In this document: piece by piece, positions 7,665 through 16,600 of the stretch
Numbering within the stretch: position 1 is the first letter of the stretch
Layout: the number at the start of each line of letters is the position of its first letter
Assembly: GCF_002906165.1 (NCBI RefSeq)
Contig: NZ_PPCN01000017.1
Coordinates: 1 to 64,000 of the forward strand
Length of the DNA: 64,000 nt
Direction: 5' to 3'
Source: Roseibium marinum
GTDB taxonomy: Bacteria > Pseudomonadota > Alphaproteobacteria > Rhizobiales > Stappiaceae
Notes under the pieces: model-generated
The model's input: only the letters and a program-made list of their open reading frames with translations
The model's database searches: none
Told to the model about the DNA's origin: nothing
Made by a program: the position numbers and the translations under genes

Positions 7665-8621
7665 ATGGGAATCAAGATCGAAGGGCCGGATGTAAGCCGC
7701 CGCCAGACGTTGATCGGCGGTGGTGTGATCGGGCTCAGCATGATGATGACCCCGGCTTTTGGGGTGTCGAGGGAACTTTCAGAACAGGAGAACTTGAAAA
7801 TGACGACCTTCACGACTTCAGACGGTGCAGAAATCTTCTACAAGGATTGGGGCCGGGGACAGCCGATCGTCTTCTCGCACGGATGGCCGCTTTCCGGCGA
7901 TGCCTGGGACGCGCAGATGCTGTTCTTCGGGCAGAACGGTTTCCGGGTGATTGCCCATGACCGCCGCGGCCACGGCCGTTCCAGCCAGGTCTGGGACAAC
8001 AACAACATGGATCGCTACGCCGACGATCTGGCCGAGTTGATCGAGCGTCTCGAGCTGCGCGACGTCATCCTGATCGGCCATTCGACCGGTGGCGGCGAGG
8101 TTACCCACTACGTCGGACGTCACGGCAACGACCGGGTCGCTAAGGTCGTTCTCGTCGGCGCGGTTCCGCCCTTGATGCTGAAGACGGCGGACAATCCGGA
8201 CGGCACGCCGCTGGAAGTTTTCGACGGCATCCGCCAGGGCACGGCCTATAACCGCTCCCAGTTCTTCAAGGATCTGACAATCCCGTTCTACGGCTTCAAC
8301 CGCGAAGGTGTGGAAATCAACGAAGGACTGCGCGAGAGCTTCTGGCTGCAGGGCCTGGCCGGCGGGATCAAGGGTCAGTACGACTCGATCCGCGAGTTCT
8401 CCGAAGTGGATTACACGGACGATCTCAAGGCGATCAAACGGCCGACCCTGATTGTTCACGGCGGCGACGACCAGATCGTTCCGATCAAGGCTTCCGCCCA
8501 CCGGGCAGCAGAGATCGTCGCCGACGCGACCCTGAAGATCTATCCGCAAGGCAGCCATGGTCTTGCGCAGCTTCAGGCGGAAGAGTTCAACAAGGACGTT
8601 CTGGCCTTCATTCGCGGCTAG
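7665..8621 (+). CDS. Secreted alpha/beta hydrolase (non-heme chloroperoxidase/arylesterase-like)
   Basis: The 318-residue protein begins with a Tat-like signal: SRRQTLIGGG then a hydrophobic stretch. The catalytic domain has FSHGWPLSGDAWDAQ (oxyanion region), the nucleophile elbow GHSTGGG with Ser140, the acid in GGDDQIVP, and the histidine in GSHG. This is the pattern of cofactor-free haloperoxidases/esterases that can also form peracids. An ATG at 7801 would give a form without signal, as in most relatives. It is close to the protein at 20483-21460 and is probably controlled by the divergent MarR/OhrR-like protein. Confidence 0.88.
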   Translation: MGIKIEGPDVSRRQTLIGGGVIGLSMMMTPAFGVSRELSEQENLKMTTFTTSDGAEIFYKDWGRGQPIVFSHGWPLSGDAWDAQMLFFGQNGFRVIAHDRRGHGRSSQVWDNNNMDRYADDLAELIERLELRDVILIGHSTGGGEVTHYVGRHGNDRVAKVVLVGAVPPLMLKTADNPDGTPLEVFDGIRQGTAYNRSQFFKDLTIPFYGFNREGVEINEGLRESFWLQGLAGGIKGQYDSIREFSEVDYTDDLKAIKRPTLIVHGGDDQIVPIKASAHRAAEIVADATLKIYPQGSHGLAQLQAEEFNKDVLAFIRG

Positions 8622-8642
8622 GCGATTGCTTTGAAATGACAA

Positions 8643-8674
8643 AAAAGGGCGGCCCCGGGGCCGCCCTTTTGTTG
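8643..8674. terminator. Bidirectional terminator
   Basis: A perfect palindrome with 14-base arms (8643-8656 and 8657-8670) has A-rich and T-rich flanks on either side, so it can end transcription from the hydrolase gene and from the convergent isocitrate dehydrogenase gene. Confidence 0.9.
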
Positions 8675-8693
8675 TTTTCGATCTTCTGGCGGA

Positions 8694-10910
8694 TCAGCCG
8701 ATGATGCGGTTCAGCGTCGCGCTCGGACGCATGACCGCATCGACCTTGGCCTGCGGGGCGTGATAGTAGCCGCCGGTATCGGCCGGGCCGCCCTGAACGC
8801 CGTTCAACTCGGCGACAATGGCATCCTCGTTGGCGCTGAGCGCCTCGGCAACCGGCGCGAACCGGGCTTTCAGATCCGTATCCTTGTCCTGAGCGGCGAG
8901 AGCCTTGGCCCAGTAGAGCGCCACATAGAAATGGCTGCCGCGATTGTCCAGGCCGCCGACCTTGCGGGACGGGGACTTGTCGTTGTCGAGCAGCTTTTCA
9001 ACCGCGCTGTCCAGGGTTTCGGCAAGGATTGCCGCCTTGGTATTTCCCTTGGCGTTGGCGAGATGTTCCAGCGAGGCCCCGAGGGCGCAGAACTCGCCCA
9101 GCGAATCCCAGCGGAGGTAATTTTCCTCCATGAGCTGCTGAACATGTTTGGGGGCCGAACCGCCGGCTCCGGTCTCGAACAGACCGCCGCCGTTCATCAG
9201 CGGAACGATGGAGAGCATCTTCGCGGAGGTGCCGACTTCCAGGATAGGATAGAGGTCGGTCAGGTAATCGCGCAGGACGTTTCCGGTGATGGAGATCGTG
9301 TCTTCGCCGCGTGCGATCCGCTCCGTGGTGAATCTGGCGGCGTCTTCCGGCGCCATGATCTTCAGGTCGAGACCGCTGGTGTCGTGCTCGGGCAGGTAGG
9401 CTTCGACCTTTTTGATCAGCTCCGCGTCATGTGCGCGGCTCTTGTCCAGCCAGAATACGCCCGGCATGCCCGAAAGGCGGGCACGGCTGACGCCGAGCTT
9501 GACCCAGTCGCGGATCGGCGCGTCCTTGGTGCGGCAGGCGCGCCAGATGTCGCCTTCTTCGACCGCATGTTCGATCAGGGTGTTTCCCGCCTGGTCGACG
9601 ATGCGGATGGTGCCGTCCGCCGGTGCCTTGAAGGTCTGCGGATGGGAGCCGTATTCCTCGGCCTTCTGGGCCATCAGGCCGACATTCGGCACGGTGCCCA
9701 TCCTGGCCGGATCCAGCGCGCCGTTTTCCCGGCAGAAATCGATCACCGCCGCATAGACGCCGGCATAGGAACTGTCCGGGATCACGCATTTCGCGTCGGC
9801 TTCCTTGCCGTCCGGGCCCCAGCCCTTGCCGCCGGCACGGATCAGCGCGGGCATGGAGGCGTCGATGATGACGTCGGAGGAAACATGCAGGTTGGTGAGC
9901 CCCTTGTCGGAGTTCACCATGTACAGGGCCGGGCCGCTGTCGAGGGCGGACTTGATATCGGCCTGGATCTCGGTGGCCTTGACGGCCGGCAGGGTTGCGA
10001 TCTTGGCTTCCAGATCGCCGATACCGAGGTCCGGATTGACGCCGAGTTCGGCAAAGGTGGCCGCGTGCTTGTCAAAAACGTCCTTCAGGAAAACCTTGAC
10101 GCAATGGCCGAAGATGATCGGGTCGGAGACCTTCATCATGGTGGCCTTCAAATGCAGGGAGAACAGGATGCCCTGATCCCTGGCGTCGCGGATTTCCCTG
10201 GCCAGAAAGGCGTCCAGCGCCCTGACGCTCAGGTAGGTGGCGTCAATGACATCGCCTTCTTCCAGCGGCCAGTCGCCCTTGAGCGTCGTGGCGGCACCGT
10301 CCGCGGCGGCGAATTCGATCTTCGCGGTACCGGCTGAGGCAGCCGGAACGGTCACGGATTTTTCGTTGGCGCGGAAATCGTTCGCGTCCATGGTGGCGAC
10401 ATGTGTCTTGGAGGAGGGCTGCCACGCGCCCATGCGATGCGGGTTCTTGCGGGCATATTCCTTGACGGCCTTCGGCGCGCGGCGGTCGGAATTGCCCTCA
10501 CGCAGAACCGGGTTCACGGCGGATCCCTTGATGGCGTCGTATTTCGCCTTGACGGTCTTTTCCACGTCCGTTTTCGGCTCGGAAGGATAGTCCGGCAGCT
10601 TGTAACCCTGGGCCTGCAATTCCTTGATCGCCGCGTTCAGCTGCGGCTGGGAGGCGGAAATGTTCGGCAGCTTGATGACATTCGCCTCCGGCTGCTTGAC
10701 CAGGGCGCCGAGTTCGGCCAGGTCGTCCGGCTGCTTTTGGTCGGCGGTCAGATATTCCGGGAAATTCGCCAGGATACGGCCGGCAAGGGAAATGTCCTTC
10801 GTGCCTATGGTCAGGCCGGCTGCCTTGGTGAAGGAGCGGATGATCGGCAGGAACGAGGCGCTTGCCAGTTCCGGTGCCTCGTCGACCCTTGTGTAGATTA
10901 TGTCGGCCAT
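8694..10910 (-). CDS. icd: NADP-dependent isocitrate dehydrogenase, monomeric type
   Basis: The 738-residue protein matches the monomeric IDH family (about 740 residues), which is unrelated in sequence to the dimeric enzyme at 2338-3555. Recognisable segments are IIYTRVDEAPELAS at the start, RKNPHRMGAWQPSSKTHVA, VMNSDKG-like LYMVNSDKGLTNLHVSSDVI, and HYYHAPQAKV-like GGYYHAPQAKVDAVMRP near the end. It catalyses oxidative decarboxylation of isocitrate with NADP+. It is a single gene with its own upstream region, where a GTATAC/ATTGTA motif resembles the one before the dimeric gene. Confidence 0.95.
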   Translation of the reverse strand: MADIIYTRVDEAPELASASFLPIIRSFTKAAGLTIGTKDISLAGRILANFPEYLTADQKQPDDLAELGALVKQPEANVIKLPNISASQPQLNAAIKELQAQGYKLPDYPSEPKTDVEKTVKAKYDAIKGSAVNPVLREGNSDRRAPKAVKEYARKNPHRMGAWQPSSKTHVATMDANDFRANEKSVTVPAASAGTAKIEFAAADGAATTLKGDWPLEEGDVIDATYLSVRALDAFLAREIRDARDQGILFSLHLKATMMKVSDPIIFGHCVKVFLKDVFDKHAATFAELGVNPDLGIGDLEAKIATLPAVKATEIQADIKSALDSGPALYMVNSDKGLTNLHVSSDVIIDASMPALIRAGGKGWGPDGKEADAKCVIPDSSYAGVYAAVIDFCRENGALDPARMGTVPNVGLMAQKAEEYGSHPQTFKAPADGTIRIVDQAGNTLIEHAVEEGDIWRACRTKDAPIRDWVKLGVSRARLSGMPGVFWLDKSRAHDAELIKKVEAYLPEHDTSGLDLKIMAPEDAARFTTERIARGEDTISITGNVLRDYLTDLYPILEVGTSAKMLSIVPLMNGGGLFETGAGGSAPKHVQQLMEENYLRWDSLGEFCALGASLEHLANAKGNTKAAILAETLDSAVEKLLDNDKSPSRKVGGLDNRGSHFYVALYWAKALAAQDKDTDLKARFAPVAEALSANEDAIVAELNGVQGGPADTGGYYHAPQAKVDAVMRPSATLNRIIG

Positions 10911-10988
10911 GACTCTCCCATTTCCTTAGCGTTAGGTGCATTGTCCCGTGGAGCGGAAGTTGCGTGCTCCGGTGGATTTTCGAGATGC

Positions 10989-11005
10989 GTATACAATTGT
11001 ACGCA
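10989..11005. promoter_or_regulatory. Overlapping GTATAC / TACAATTGTA palindromes upstream of monomeric IDH
   Basis: GTATAC (10989-10994) overlaps the perfect palindrome TACAATTGTA (10992-11001), about 80 bases before the IDH start codon. Read on the gene strand the site contains ATTGTATAC, also present before the dimeric icd gene at a similar distance. A shared repressor is possible but not shown. Confidence 0.4.
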
Positions 11006-11104
11006 ATCAATTGCCAGCCCTCCGCAAGGCGGAGGCGGCCTGTCCCGGGGAGTTCTAGCAAAGGCTGACGAAAAGGCAATCGGGAGGAAGACGGACGGTT
11101 GGTA

Positions 11105-11545
11105 TCAAACGTGGGGATTCCAGAAATCGACCGCGCCTTCCGGCAATCTTGCGAGCACGCGATCCAGCTGCCTTTCATCCACCGAGGATCGCCTGAGGGC
11201 CGTTGCGACATCCGCGATTGCGGTGTCCGGCGCCATATTGTGATCCTGGCGCACGAATTTGACTTTGCGCGTCAGTGCGACGCGGTCCGGAAAGGGCGGG
11301 GGCGTTTCGCCGGGCTGCCAATCCTCGACCCAGTCCTCGACGAAGATTGCCCGGGTTACGGCCGGCAGGATGTTTGCGAATTCCAGTGCCTGCTCGGTGG
11401 TCAGATGGGCACGGAAGGTGTGAAGAACGGCGCGCAGGGTGTGGTAGGCCTGATGATGCGTTTGCAGCATGCAGGTGTCGCGGACATCCTGAAGGAAGGC
11501 GTCGAAATCAAGGGAGGCGTGAAAATAGGTTTGCGGCATTGGCAT
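11105..11545 (-). CDS. DUF2267 domain-containing protein
   Basis: The 146-residue protein fits DUF2267: FDAFLQDVRDTCMLQTHHQAYHTLRAVLHTFRAHLTTEQ at the start (helical, His-rich first third), then FANILPAVTRAIFVEDW and a C-terminal helical segment with VATALRRSSVDERQLDRVLARLP. The family has no established function. It has a separate promoter region from the upstream gene-free 11546-11767 interval, and faces IDH on the same strand 194 bases downstream. Confidence 0.82.
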   Translation of the reverse strand: MPMPQTYFHASLDFDAFLQDVRDTCMLQTHHQAYHTLRAVLHTFRAHLTTEQALEFANILPAVTRAIFVEDWVEDWQPGETPPPFPDRVALTRKVKFVRQDHNMAPDTAIADVATALRRSSVDERQLDRVLARLPEGAVDFWNPHV

Positions 11546-11767
11546 CGTGATTTCATGATTCTCATCGTTATTTTTGCCAATTATTACCCGGATCTTGGTG
11601 CAGCGTCATGATTTTTCTTAAAAGAATCAACAATTTAAAGTTGTCTCCCGGTTGTCCCTCCGTTGCCCTGGCCGAAAGCACCGCAGGCTGCCGCTGCGTC
11701 CGGGGCGCGTGGAAATCGGTTTGAACCAGCTTTCCATTTTTCCAAGAAACCGCTAAATCCCGCCCCT

Positions 11768-12580
11768 ATGAGCAAGAACGCGAAAATCAGGGATGAGGCC
11801 CGCAATGTGACGGCAAGGCCGCCGGCGGTGATCCTGTGCGAGCCGCAGCTTGGCGAGAATATCGGCACGGCGGCGCGGGCCATGGCGAATTTCGGACTGG
11901 TCGATCTCAGGATCGTCAACCCGCGCGACGGCTGGCCAAGCGACAGCGCGCGCGCTGCCGCGGCCCGGGCGGACCATGTCATCGACAATGTGCAGGTCTT
12001 CGACAGCGTCGAGGCGGCGATTGCCGATCTGCAGTTCGTGTACGCGACGACGGCACGCTCGCGCGAGGTGTCAAAGCCGGTGCGCGGCCCGGACGAAGCC
12101 GCGGCCAAATCCGTGCAACTGGGTGAGAACGGTCATGCCACAGGGTATCTGTTCGGACGGGAACGCTGGGGTCTCAACAACGAGGAGATCGCGCTGGCCG
12201 ATGAAATCGTCACATTGCCCGTCGATCCGGATTTCGCCTCCCTGAACATCGCCCAGGCGGTGCTGGTGTGTGCCTACGAGTGGCGCAAGCAGGCAACATC
12301 GGGCGCGCTGCCTTTCCTTTTGTCGGAGGAAGTGCATCCGCCGGCGAACAAGGACGAGATCGTGCGTTTCTTCGGGCATCTCGAAGCGGCCCTGGACGAG
12401 GCGACCTTCTTTCGTCCGCCCGAACGGCGCCCGCATATGGTTCTCACCCTTCGCAACATTTTCCAGAAGGCGCAACTGACGGACCAGGAAGTCCGCTCGC
12501 TGCGCGGTGTGGTCGCCGCGCTGGAAAAGCGCGAAACGCGGCCGCGCAAGAAGCGGGGCGGCAAAAAAAGTGAAGAATGA
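11768..12580 (+). CDS. trmJ: tRNA (cytidine/uridine-2'-O)-methyltransferase TrmJ
   Basis: The 270-residue SPOUT methyltransferase methylates the ribose of tRNA residue 32 in the known family. It shows the N-terminal motif VILCEPQLGENIGTAARAMANFG, then LFGRERWGLNNEEI and PVDPDFASLNIAQAVLV, the knotted SAM-binding motifs. I chose the ATG at 11768 because homology begins just after it; the open frame upstream (from 11663) is not family-like. Its end overlaps the start of murI, suggesting one transcript. Confidence 0.93.
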   Translation: MSKNAKIRDEARNVTARPPAVILCEPQLGENIGTAARAMANFGLVDLRIVNPRDGWPSDSARAAAARADHVIDNVQVFDSVEAAIADLQFVYATTARSREVSKPVRGPDEAAAKSVQLGENGHATGYLFGRERWGLNNEEIALADEIVTLPVDPDFASLNIAQAVLVCAYEWRKQATSGALPFLLSEEVHPPANKDEIVRFFGHLEAALDEATFFRPPERRPHMVLTLRNIFQKAQLTDQEVRSLRGVVAALEKRETRPRKKRGGKKSEE

Positions 12581-13412
12581 GGCGCGCCTCGCGGCACCGG
12601 CGGGACCGGTTCTCTTCTTCGATTCAGGGCTTGGCGGACTGACGGTCCTGCGCGAGGCCCGCTATCTGTTGCCTTACGAGCGTCTGCTTTATGTCGCCGA
12701 CGACGCGGCTTTTCCGATCGGACGTTGGCCCGAAGCCGATCTCAAGGCGCGGCTTCTGTCGCTTTTCGAGGGCCTCATCGCCGCCCATCGCCCCAAGGCG
12801 GTCGTCATCGCCTGCAACACGGCCTTCACCCTCGTCGGCGACGCCTTGCGCAAGGCGCATCCGCAGGTGCCCTTCGTCGGCACGGTTCCGGCGATCAAAC
12901 CGGCGGCGGAGCGCACGTCCTCCGGTCTGATATCGGTCCTGGCGACGCCGGGCACCGTGCGCCGGGCCTATACGAGGGGATTGATCGACAGTTTTGCCGG
13001 CCAGTGCCATGTGCGTCTGGTGGGCTCCGACACGCTGGCGGAGCTGGCGGAACACCATATGCGCGGCGACGCCGTTTCAGACGAAGACCTTCTGGCGGAA
13101 ATCTCGGACTGTTTTGTGGAGCGGGACGGCCGGCGCACCGATATCGTCGTTCTGGCCTGCACGCATTACCCGCTTCTGGCCAACCGCTTCCGCAAGATCG
13201 CGCCCTGGCCGGTTGATTGGCTGGACCCGGCGGAAGCTATTGCGCGGCAGCTCGTGCGGGTTCTGGGCAGCGCGGCGGCGGAAGAACCTGCGCAGGCTCC
13301 GGACAGCGCCATCTTCACGTCAGCACCAAAGGACCCTGTGCTGGAAAGGCTTCTGGCCGGGTTCGGGCTGGTTCTGATCAATGACCGGGTCGTCAGGCGG
13401 CGAGGCACTTGA
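12570..13412 (+). CDS. murI: Glutamate racemase
   Basis: The 280-residue protein interconverts L- and D-glutamate for peptidoglycan. Both catalytic cysteines are visible in their motifs: IACNTAFT and LACTHYPLL, with the start motif FFDSGLGGLTVLRE. I chose the GTG at 12570, which overlaps the end of trmJ by 11 bases; longer in-frame starts lie inside trmJ and add a basic non-homologous tail. Its 3' end overlaps the end of the convergent EAL/GGDEF gene by 20 bases. Confidence 0.93.
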   Translation: MKNEARLAAPAGPVLFFDSGLGGLTVLREARYLLPYERLLYVADDAAFPIGRWPEADLKARLLSLFEGLIAAHRPKAVVIACNTAFTLVGDALRKAHPQVPFVGTVPAIKPAAERTSSGLISVLATPGTVRRAYTRGLIDSFAGQCHVRLVGSDTLAELAEHHMRGDAVSDEDLLAEISDCFVERDGRRTDIVVLACTHYPLLANRFRKIAPWPVDWLDPAEAIARQLVRVLGSAAAEEPAQAPDSAIFTSAPKDPVLERLLAGFGLVLINDRVVRRRGT

Positions 13413-15189
13413 CCGCGAGGCCGTCATCGGAGCGTTTGGCGGCCCGTTTCAATTCCCATATCTCGTCGTTGAGCTTGTCCGGGTGCAAGGTGGTGTTCCT
13501 CGGCAGGGTCAATATGGAGACCGAGCACTGCAGGAACGGAAACCGGCGGGTGGTGCCGAACCGGTCCTGGGCCTTGATATAGCCTTGCGCGCGGTGCTCC
13601 GGCTCGTAGAAACTTTCCACATCCACACGGAAGGCGCGCTGCAGGGTGAGCATTCTGGCGGCGACATCCGTCTGGTCGGCATTGGAGAAGCCGGCAAAAA
13701 AATCGTCCCCGCCAAGGTGCCCGATAAAGGTTCCTGTTCCGGAAATGTGGCGCTGCAGAAGCTCGCTGAACAGGATGATGGCCCTGTCGCCCTGGCGATA
13801 GCCGTAGGTATCGTTGAAGGGCTTGAAGTTGTCGAAATCCAGATAGCACAGGTGCCGGACCTTCGTTCCCTTGCCAGCCGTTTGCGAAATGAAGCGCATG
13901 ATAGCGCCGTTGCCCGGAAGGCGGGTGAGGGGGTTCTGGTCCTGCGCTTCCTGCAGGCGCTTTTCGTGGATGATCTTCAGGAGCGACGTGGCGGAGAGAA
14001 AGCCGCAATAGCGGAAATTCTCGGTGATGATGATGCCGTCCGAATTTATCGATGAGGCAAAGGTCACCAGGAGCATGTCCGCGTTGGAATCGATATCGGC
14101 GACCGGGCAGGCACGGACAAAGGAGCGGAGCGGGAAGTCCAGCGCGGCCCTGGTATCCTCGTCCTCCGGAGCGCCCGCATAAAGATAGGCTTTCAGATCC
14201 CGTTCGTGGATCAGGCCGCGGGGTTCCCTGTTGGCATCCAGCACCGGGACGACGTTGGCTTCCTGGTTGTGCACGACCATGTCGAGAAGCTCGTTCATGG
14301 ACGCACCGTACTGAATGGTCGGCAGAAGAAGGAGTTCGTTGCGGATCCGCTCCTGCTCCTCACGACGCTTGCGGCCCGACCTGACCGGGCGGATATGGTC
14401 ATAAAAGAGCCTTGCCCGAGAAGCGTCATGGAAAGGGCTGGCAACGAATTCCCCCTGGAGGAGGTCGCATCCCGCGTCCCTGCAGGCCTTGAATTCACGC
14501 TCGGTTTCAACACCTTCAGCGATGACCCGCGCTCCGAGCACATGGGCGAGATTGGTGACGGTTGTGACGAAGAGTTTCCGCCGGGGGTCGCTGTCAATGC
14601 CGTTCAGGAAAAAGCGGTCGATCTTGACGAAGTCCGGCGAAAGGTCATGCAGGAGCCGCAACTCGGAAGATTCGCGCCCGAAATCGTCGAGTACGATCAG
14701 AAAACCGAGTTGTCTGAGATCGTTGATGGCATGATGGGTGACGTCGGTGAAGGTTTGCCGGTGGCGCTCGGAAAATTCCAGGCAGACCTGATTCGGGTCA
14801 AGGCCGGCTTCGCGCACCAGGGCCGCCAGCCGCATGCGCGGATCGTTGTCCTCGCCCAGGTCGCGAGAATCCAGCTTGAAGTAGAGCTTGGAATCCTGTG
14901 CGATGTTCAGGCCACTGAACTGTTCGACAGCCTTGCGCAGAAGTGAGGCCTCCAGTTGTGGCAGGTACCCTTCGGCGCTGGCACGGTCGAACAGGTCGCC
15001 GGGAGAGGAGGCTCCGCACAGATCGTAGTTGCGGATCCGGGCTTCATAGCCATAGACAACGCCTGTTCCGATATCGGCGACAGGCTGCAGGGCGTATTCC
15101 AGCTTTTCCAGCATGGAGCTCATTGAAACGCCCGGCAGCGCCGGGCTGAAGAGACCATCCTCCAGGGCTGAAATTCGATGAGCTGACAT
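13393..15189 (-). CDS. EAL-CBS-GGDEF cyclic-di-GMP signalling protein
   Basis: The 598-residue protein has an EAL domain first (about residues 30-270), then a CBS-pair region (about 285-400) and a C-terminal GGDEF domain (about 415-590). The EAL motif reads EAR, while LDDFG, FVKID and EGVET are kept. The GGDEF motif reads GGDDF. One or both activities may therefore be altered, and the CBS pair may bind a nucleotide to control them. It has no membrane segment. I chose the ATG at 15189 because AAGGA lies about 7 bases upstream; an ATG at 15237 lacks such a site. Similar EAL-CBS-GGDEF proteins exist, but the role here is unknown. Confidence 0.88.
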   Translation of the reverse strand: MSAHRISALEDGLFSPALPGVSMSSMLEKLEYALQPVADIGTGVVYGYEARIRNYDLCGASSPGDLFDRASAEGYLPQLEASLLRKAVEQFSGLNIAQDSKLYFKLDSRDLGEDNDPRMRLAALVREAGLDPNQVCLEFSERHRQTFTDVTHHAINDLRQLGFLIVLDDFGRESSELRLLHDLSPDFVKIDRFFLNGIDSDPRRKLFVTTVTNLAHVLGARVIAEGVETEREFKACRDAGCDLLQGEFVASPFHDASRARLFYDHIRPVRSGRKRREEQERIRNELLLLPTIQYGASMNELLDMVVHNQEANVVPVLDANREPRGLIHERDLKAYLYAGAPEDEDTRAALDFPLRSFVRACPVADIDSNADMLLVTFASSINSDGIIITENFRYCGFLSATSLLKIIHEKRLQEAQDQNPLTRLPGNGAIMRFISQTAGKGTKVRHLCYLDFDNFKPFNDTYGYRQGDRAIILFSELLQRHISGTGTFIGHLGGDDFFAGFSNADQTDVAARMLTLQRAFRVDVESFYEPEHRAQGYIKAQDRFGTTRRFPFLQCSVSILTLPRNTTLHPDKLNDEIWELKRAAKRSDDGLAVKCLAA

Positions 15190-15459
15190 GTCGATCCTTG
15201 TTAAGAAGGTCTGAAGGTTGAAACTTCGGTCGTGCAATGGGAATACGCGCGGACAGTTTAATTGTTATAATTAGCTATGGTTGCAACCGCGATTGCATAG
15301 TGAAAAGTCGCAATTAAAAAAGTCTAAATTTATGCATTGTTTTTGCATGGAATGTTGCGGAAGGGCGAAAAGCAATGGAAACGGACGAGAAATCGGGTGT
15401 GAAAATCCGGAATTTCGGGAAAAAAACCCTGTTTGCCTGACGCGGCGGTCGCTGCCGCA

Positions 15460-15488
15460 TTGACATTTGAGAGAGTGGCTTGTATCTC
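15460..15488 (+). promoter_or_regulatory. Promoter upstream of rpsD
   Basis: TTGACA at 15460-15465 and TATCTC at 15483-15488 are separated by 17 bases. The leader to the rpsD ATG would be about 165 bases, GC-rich and able to fold, which leaves room for S4 autoregulation, though no known element can be assigned. The rest of the 15190-15660 gap is AT-rich near 15240-15440 and shows no gene. Confidence 0.55.
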
Positions 15489-15660
15489 CGCGCGGTCCGG
15501 TTGGCTTTTGTCTTCCGGATTTACGCACCCGTGGGTATCCCAGCCGGCGCCGTCTTGCTGGGTCCCTGTCGATCCCACCAGTCCGTTCAATGCGGGCACC
15601 GGGATAAAGGAGGGCGCGTTTCCTTTATAGAAAAACAACGCGAATTCAAAGGAAACCGCG

Positions 15661-16278
15661 ATGTCAAAGCGCCACAGCGTTAAGTACAAAATCGACCGCC
15701 GGATGGGCGAAAACATCTGGGGTCGTCCGAAGAGCCCGGCCAACAAGCGTGAATACGGCCCGGGTCAGCACGGCCAGCGCCGCAAGGGCAAAATGTCCGA
15801 CTTCGGTGTTCAGCTCCGCGCAAAGCAGAAGCTCAAAGGCTACTACGGCAACATTACCGAGAAGCAGTTCCGCAAGGTCTATTCCGACGCATCCCGTCAG
15901 AAGGGTGATACGTCCGAAAACCTGATCGGCCTGCTGGAGCGCCGTCTCGACGCGATCGTTTATCGCGCCAAATTCGTTCCGACCGTGTTTGCTGCCCGTC
16001 AGTTCATCAACCACGGCCACATCAAGGTCAATGGTCAGCGCGTCAACATCGCGAGCTATCAGGTGCGTCCGGGCGATGTCATCGAAGTTCGTGAAAAGTC
16101 CAAGCAGCTCGCGCTGGTTCTGGAAGCTGTCCAGTCCGCCGAGCGTGACGTTCCCGATTACATCGATGTGGACCATTCGAAAATGACCGCGACCTACAGC
16201 CGCGTTCCGGGCTTCTCCGATGTGCCTTATCCGGTACAGATGGAACCGAACCTGGTGGTCGAGTTCTATTCGCGGTAA
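15661..16278 (+). CDS. rpsD: 30S ribosomal protein S4
   Basis: The 205-residue protein matches alphaproteobacterial S4 over its full length: MSKRHSVKYKIDRRMGENIW at the start, the S4 RNA-binding domain with LERRLDAIVYRAKFVPT and FINHGHIKVNG, and the end PNLVVEFYSR. It nucleates 16S rRNA folding in the small subunit. A strong AAAGGA site precedes the ATG and a terminator follows, so it is a single-gene unit as in other members of this order. Confidence 0.98.
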   Translation: MSKRHSVKYKIDRRMGENIWGRPKSPANKREYGPGQHGQRRKGKMSDFGVQLRAKQKLKGYYGNITEKQFRKVYSDASRQKGDTSENLIGLLERRLDAIVYRAKFVPTVFAARQFINHGHIKVNGQRVNIASYQVRPGDVIEVREKSKQLALVLEAVQSAERDVPDYIDVDHSKMTATYSRVPGFSDVPYPVQMEPNLVVEFYSR

Positions 16279-16304
16279 TCAACCGCCGAATATTGTTTGA
16301 GGGG

Positions 16305-16335
16305 AAGGGCCCGCCGTAAGGCGGGCCCTTTTCTT
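16305..16335 (+). terminator. Rho-independent terminator of rpsD
   Basis: An 11-base stem (16305-16315 with 16320-16330), GTAA loop and T-rich tail lie 27 bases after the rpsD stop. Confidence 0.92.
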
Positions 16336-16377
16336 TTGCCTAGCCTCTGGTGTTCCCCCGGGAGTGCGCATCTCCAA

Positions 16378-16494
16378 AGCGTGTCACGTTAAATTGAATT
16401 CAGGAAATCGCCCGAACGCATTTGCAATGCAAACGCTGCCTCGGGCGTCTTCCTGAAACCATGAAACCATGAATCCGCTTAAACGCGACACGCT
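16378..16494. repeat. Nested palindromic element (MITE/REP-like)
   Basis: The outer arms AGCGTGTCACGTT (16378) and AACGCGACACGCT (ending 16494) are near-perfect inverted repeats. Inside are TTCAGGA/TCCTGAA, CGCCCGA/TCGGGCG and a GCATT/AATGC centre, so the 117 bases fold into one long interrupted hairpin. It has no open reading frame. It lies in the gap between rpsD and the large regulator (16279-16600), at the edge of the accessory redox island. Confidence 0.6.
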
Positions 16495-16600
16495 ATAGTC
16501 GAATTCGCGGATGATTAGTGGTAAAAATACTGAGTCAGATATAGTCGGTTAGGCAAAGCATTCTTTAAAACGGGCGAACACAGGAGAAGGATTCAACCAG

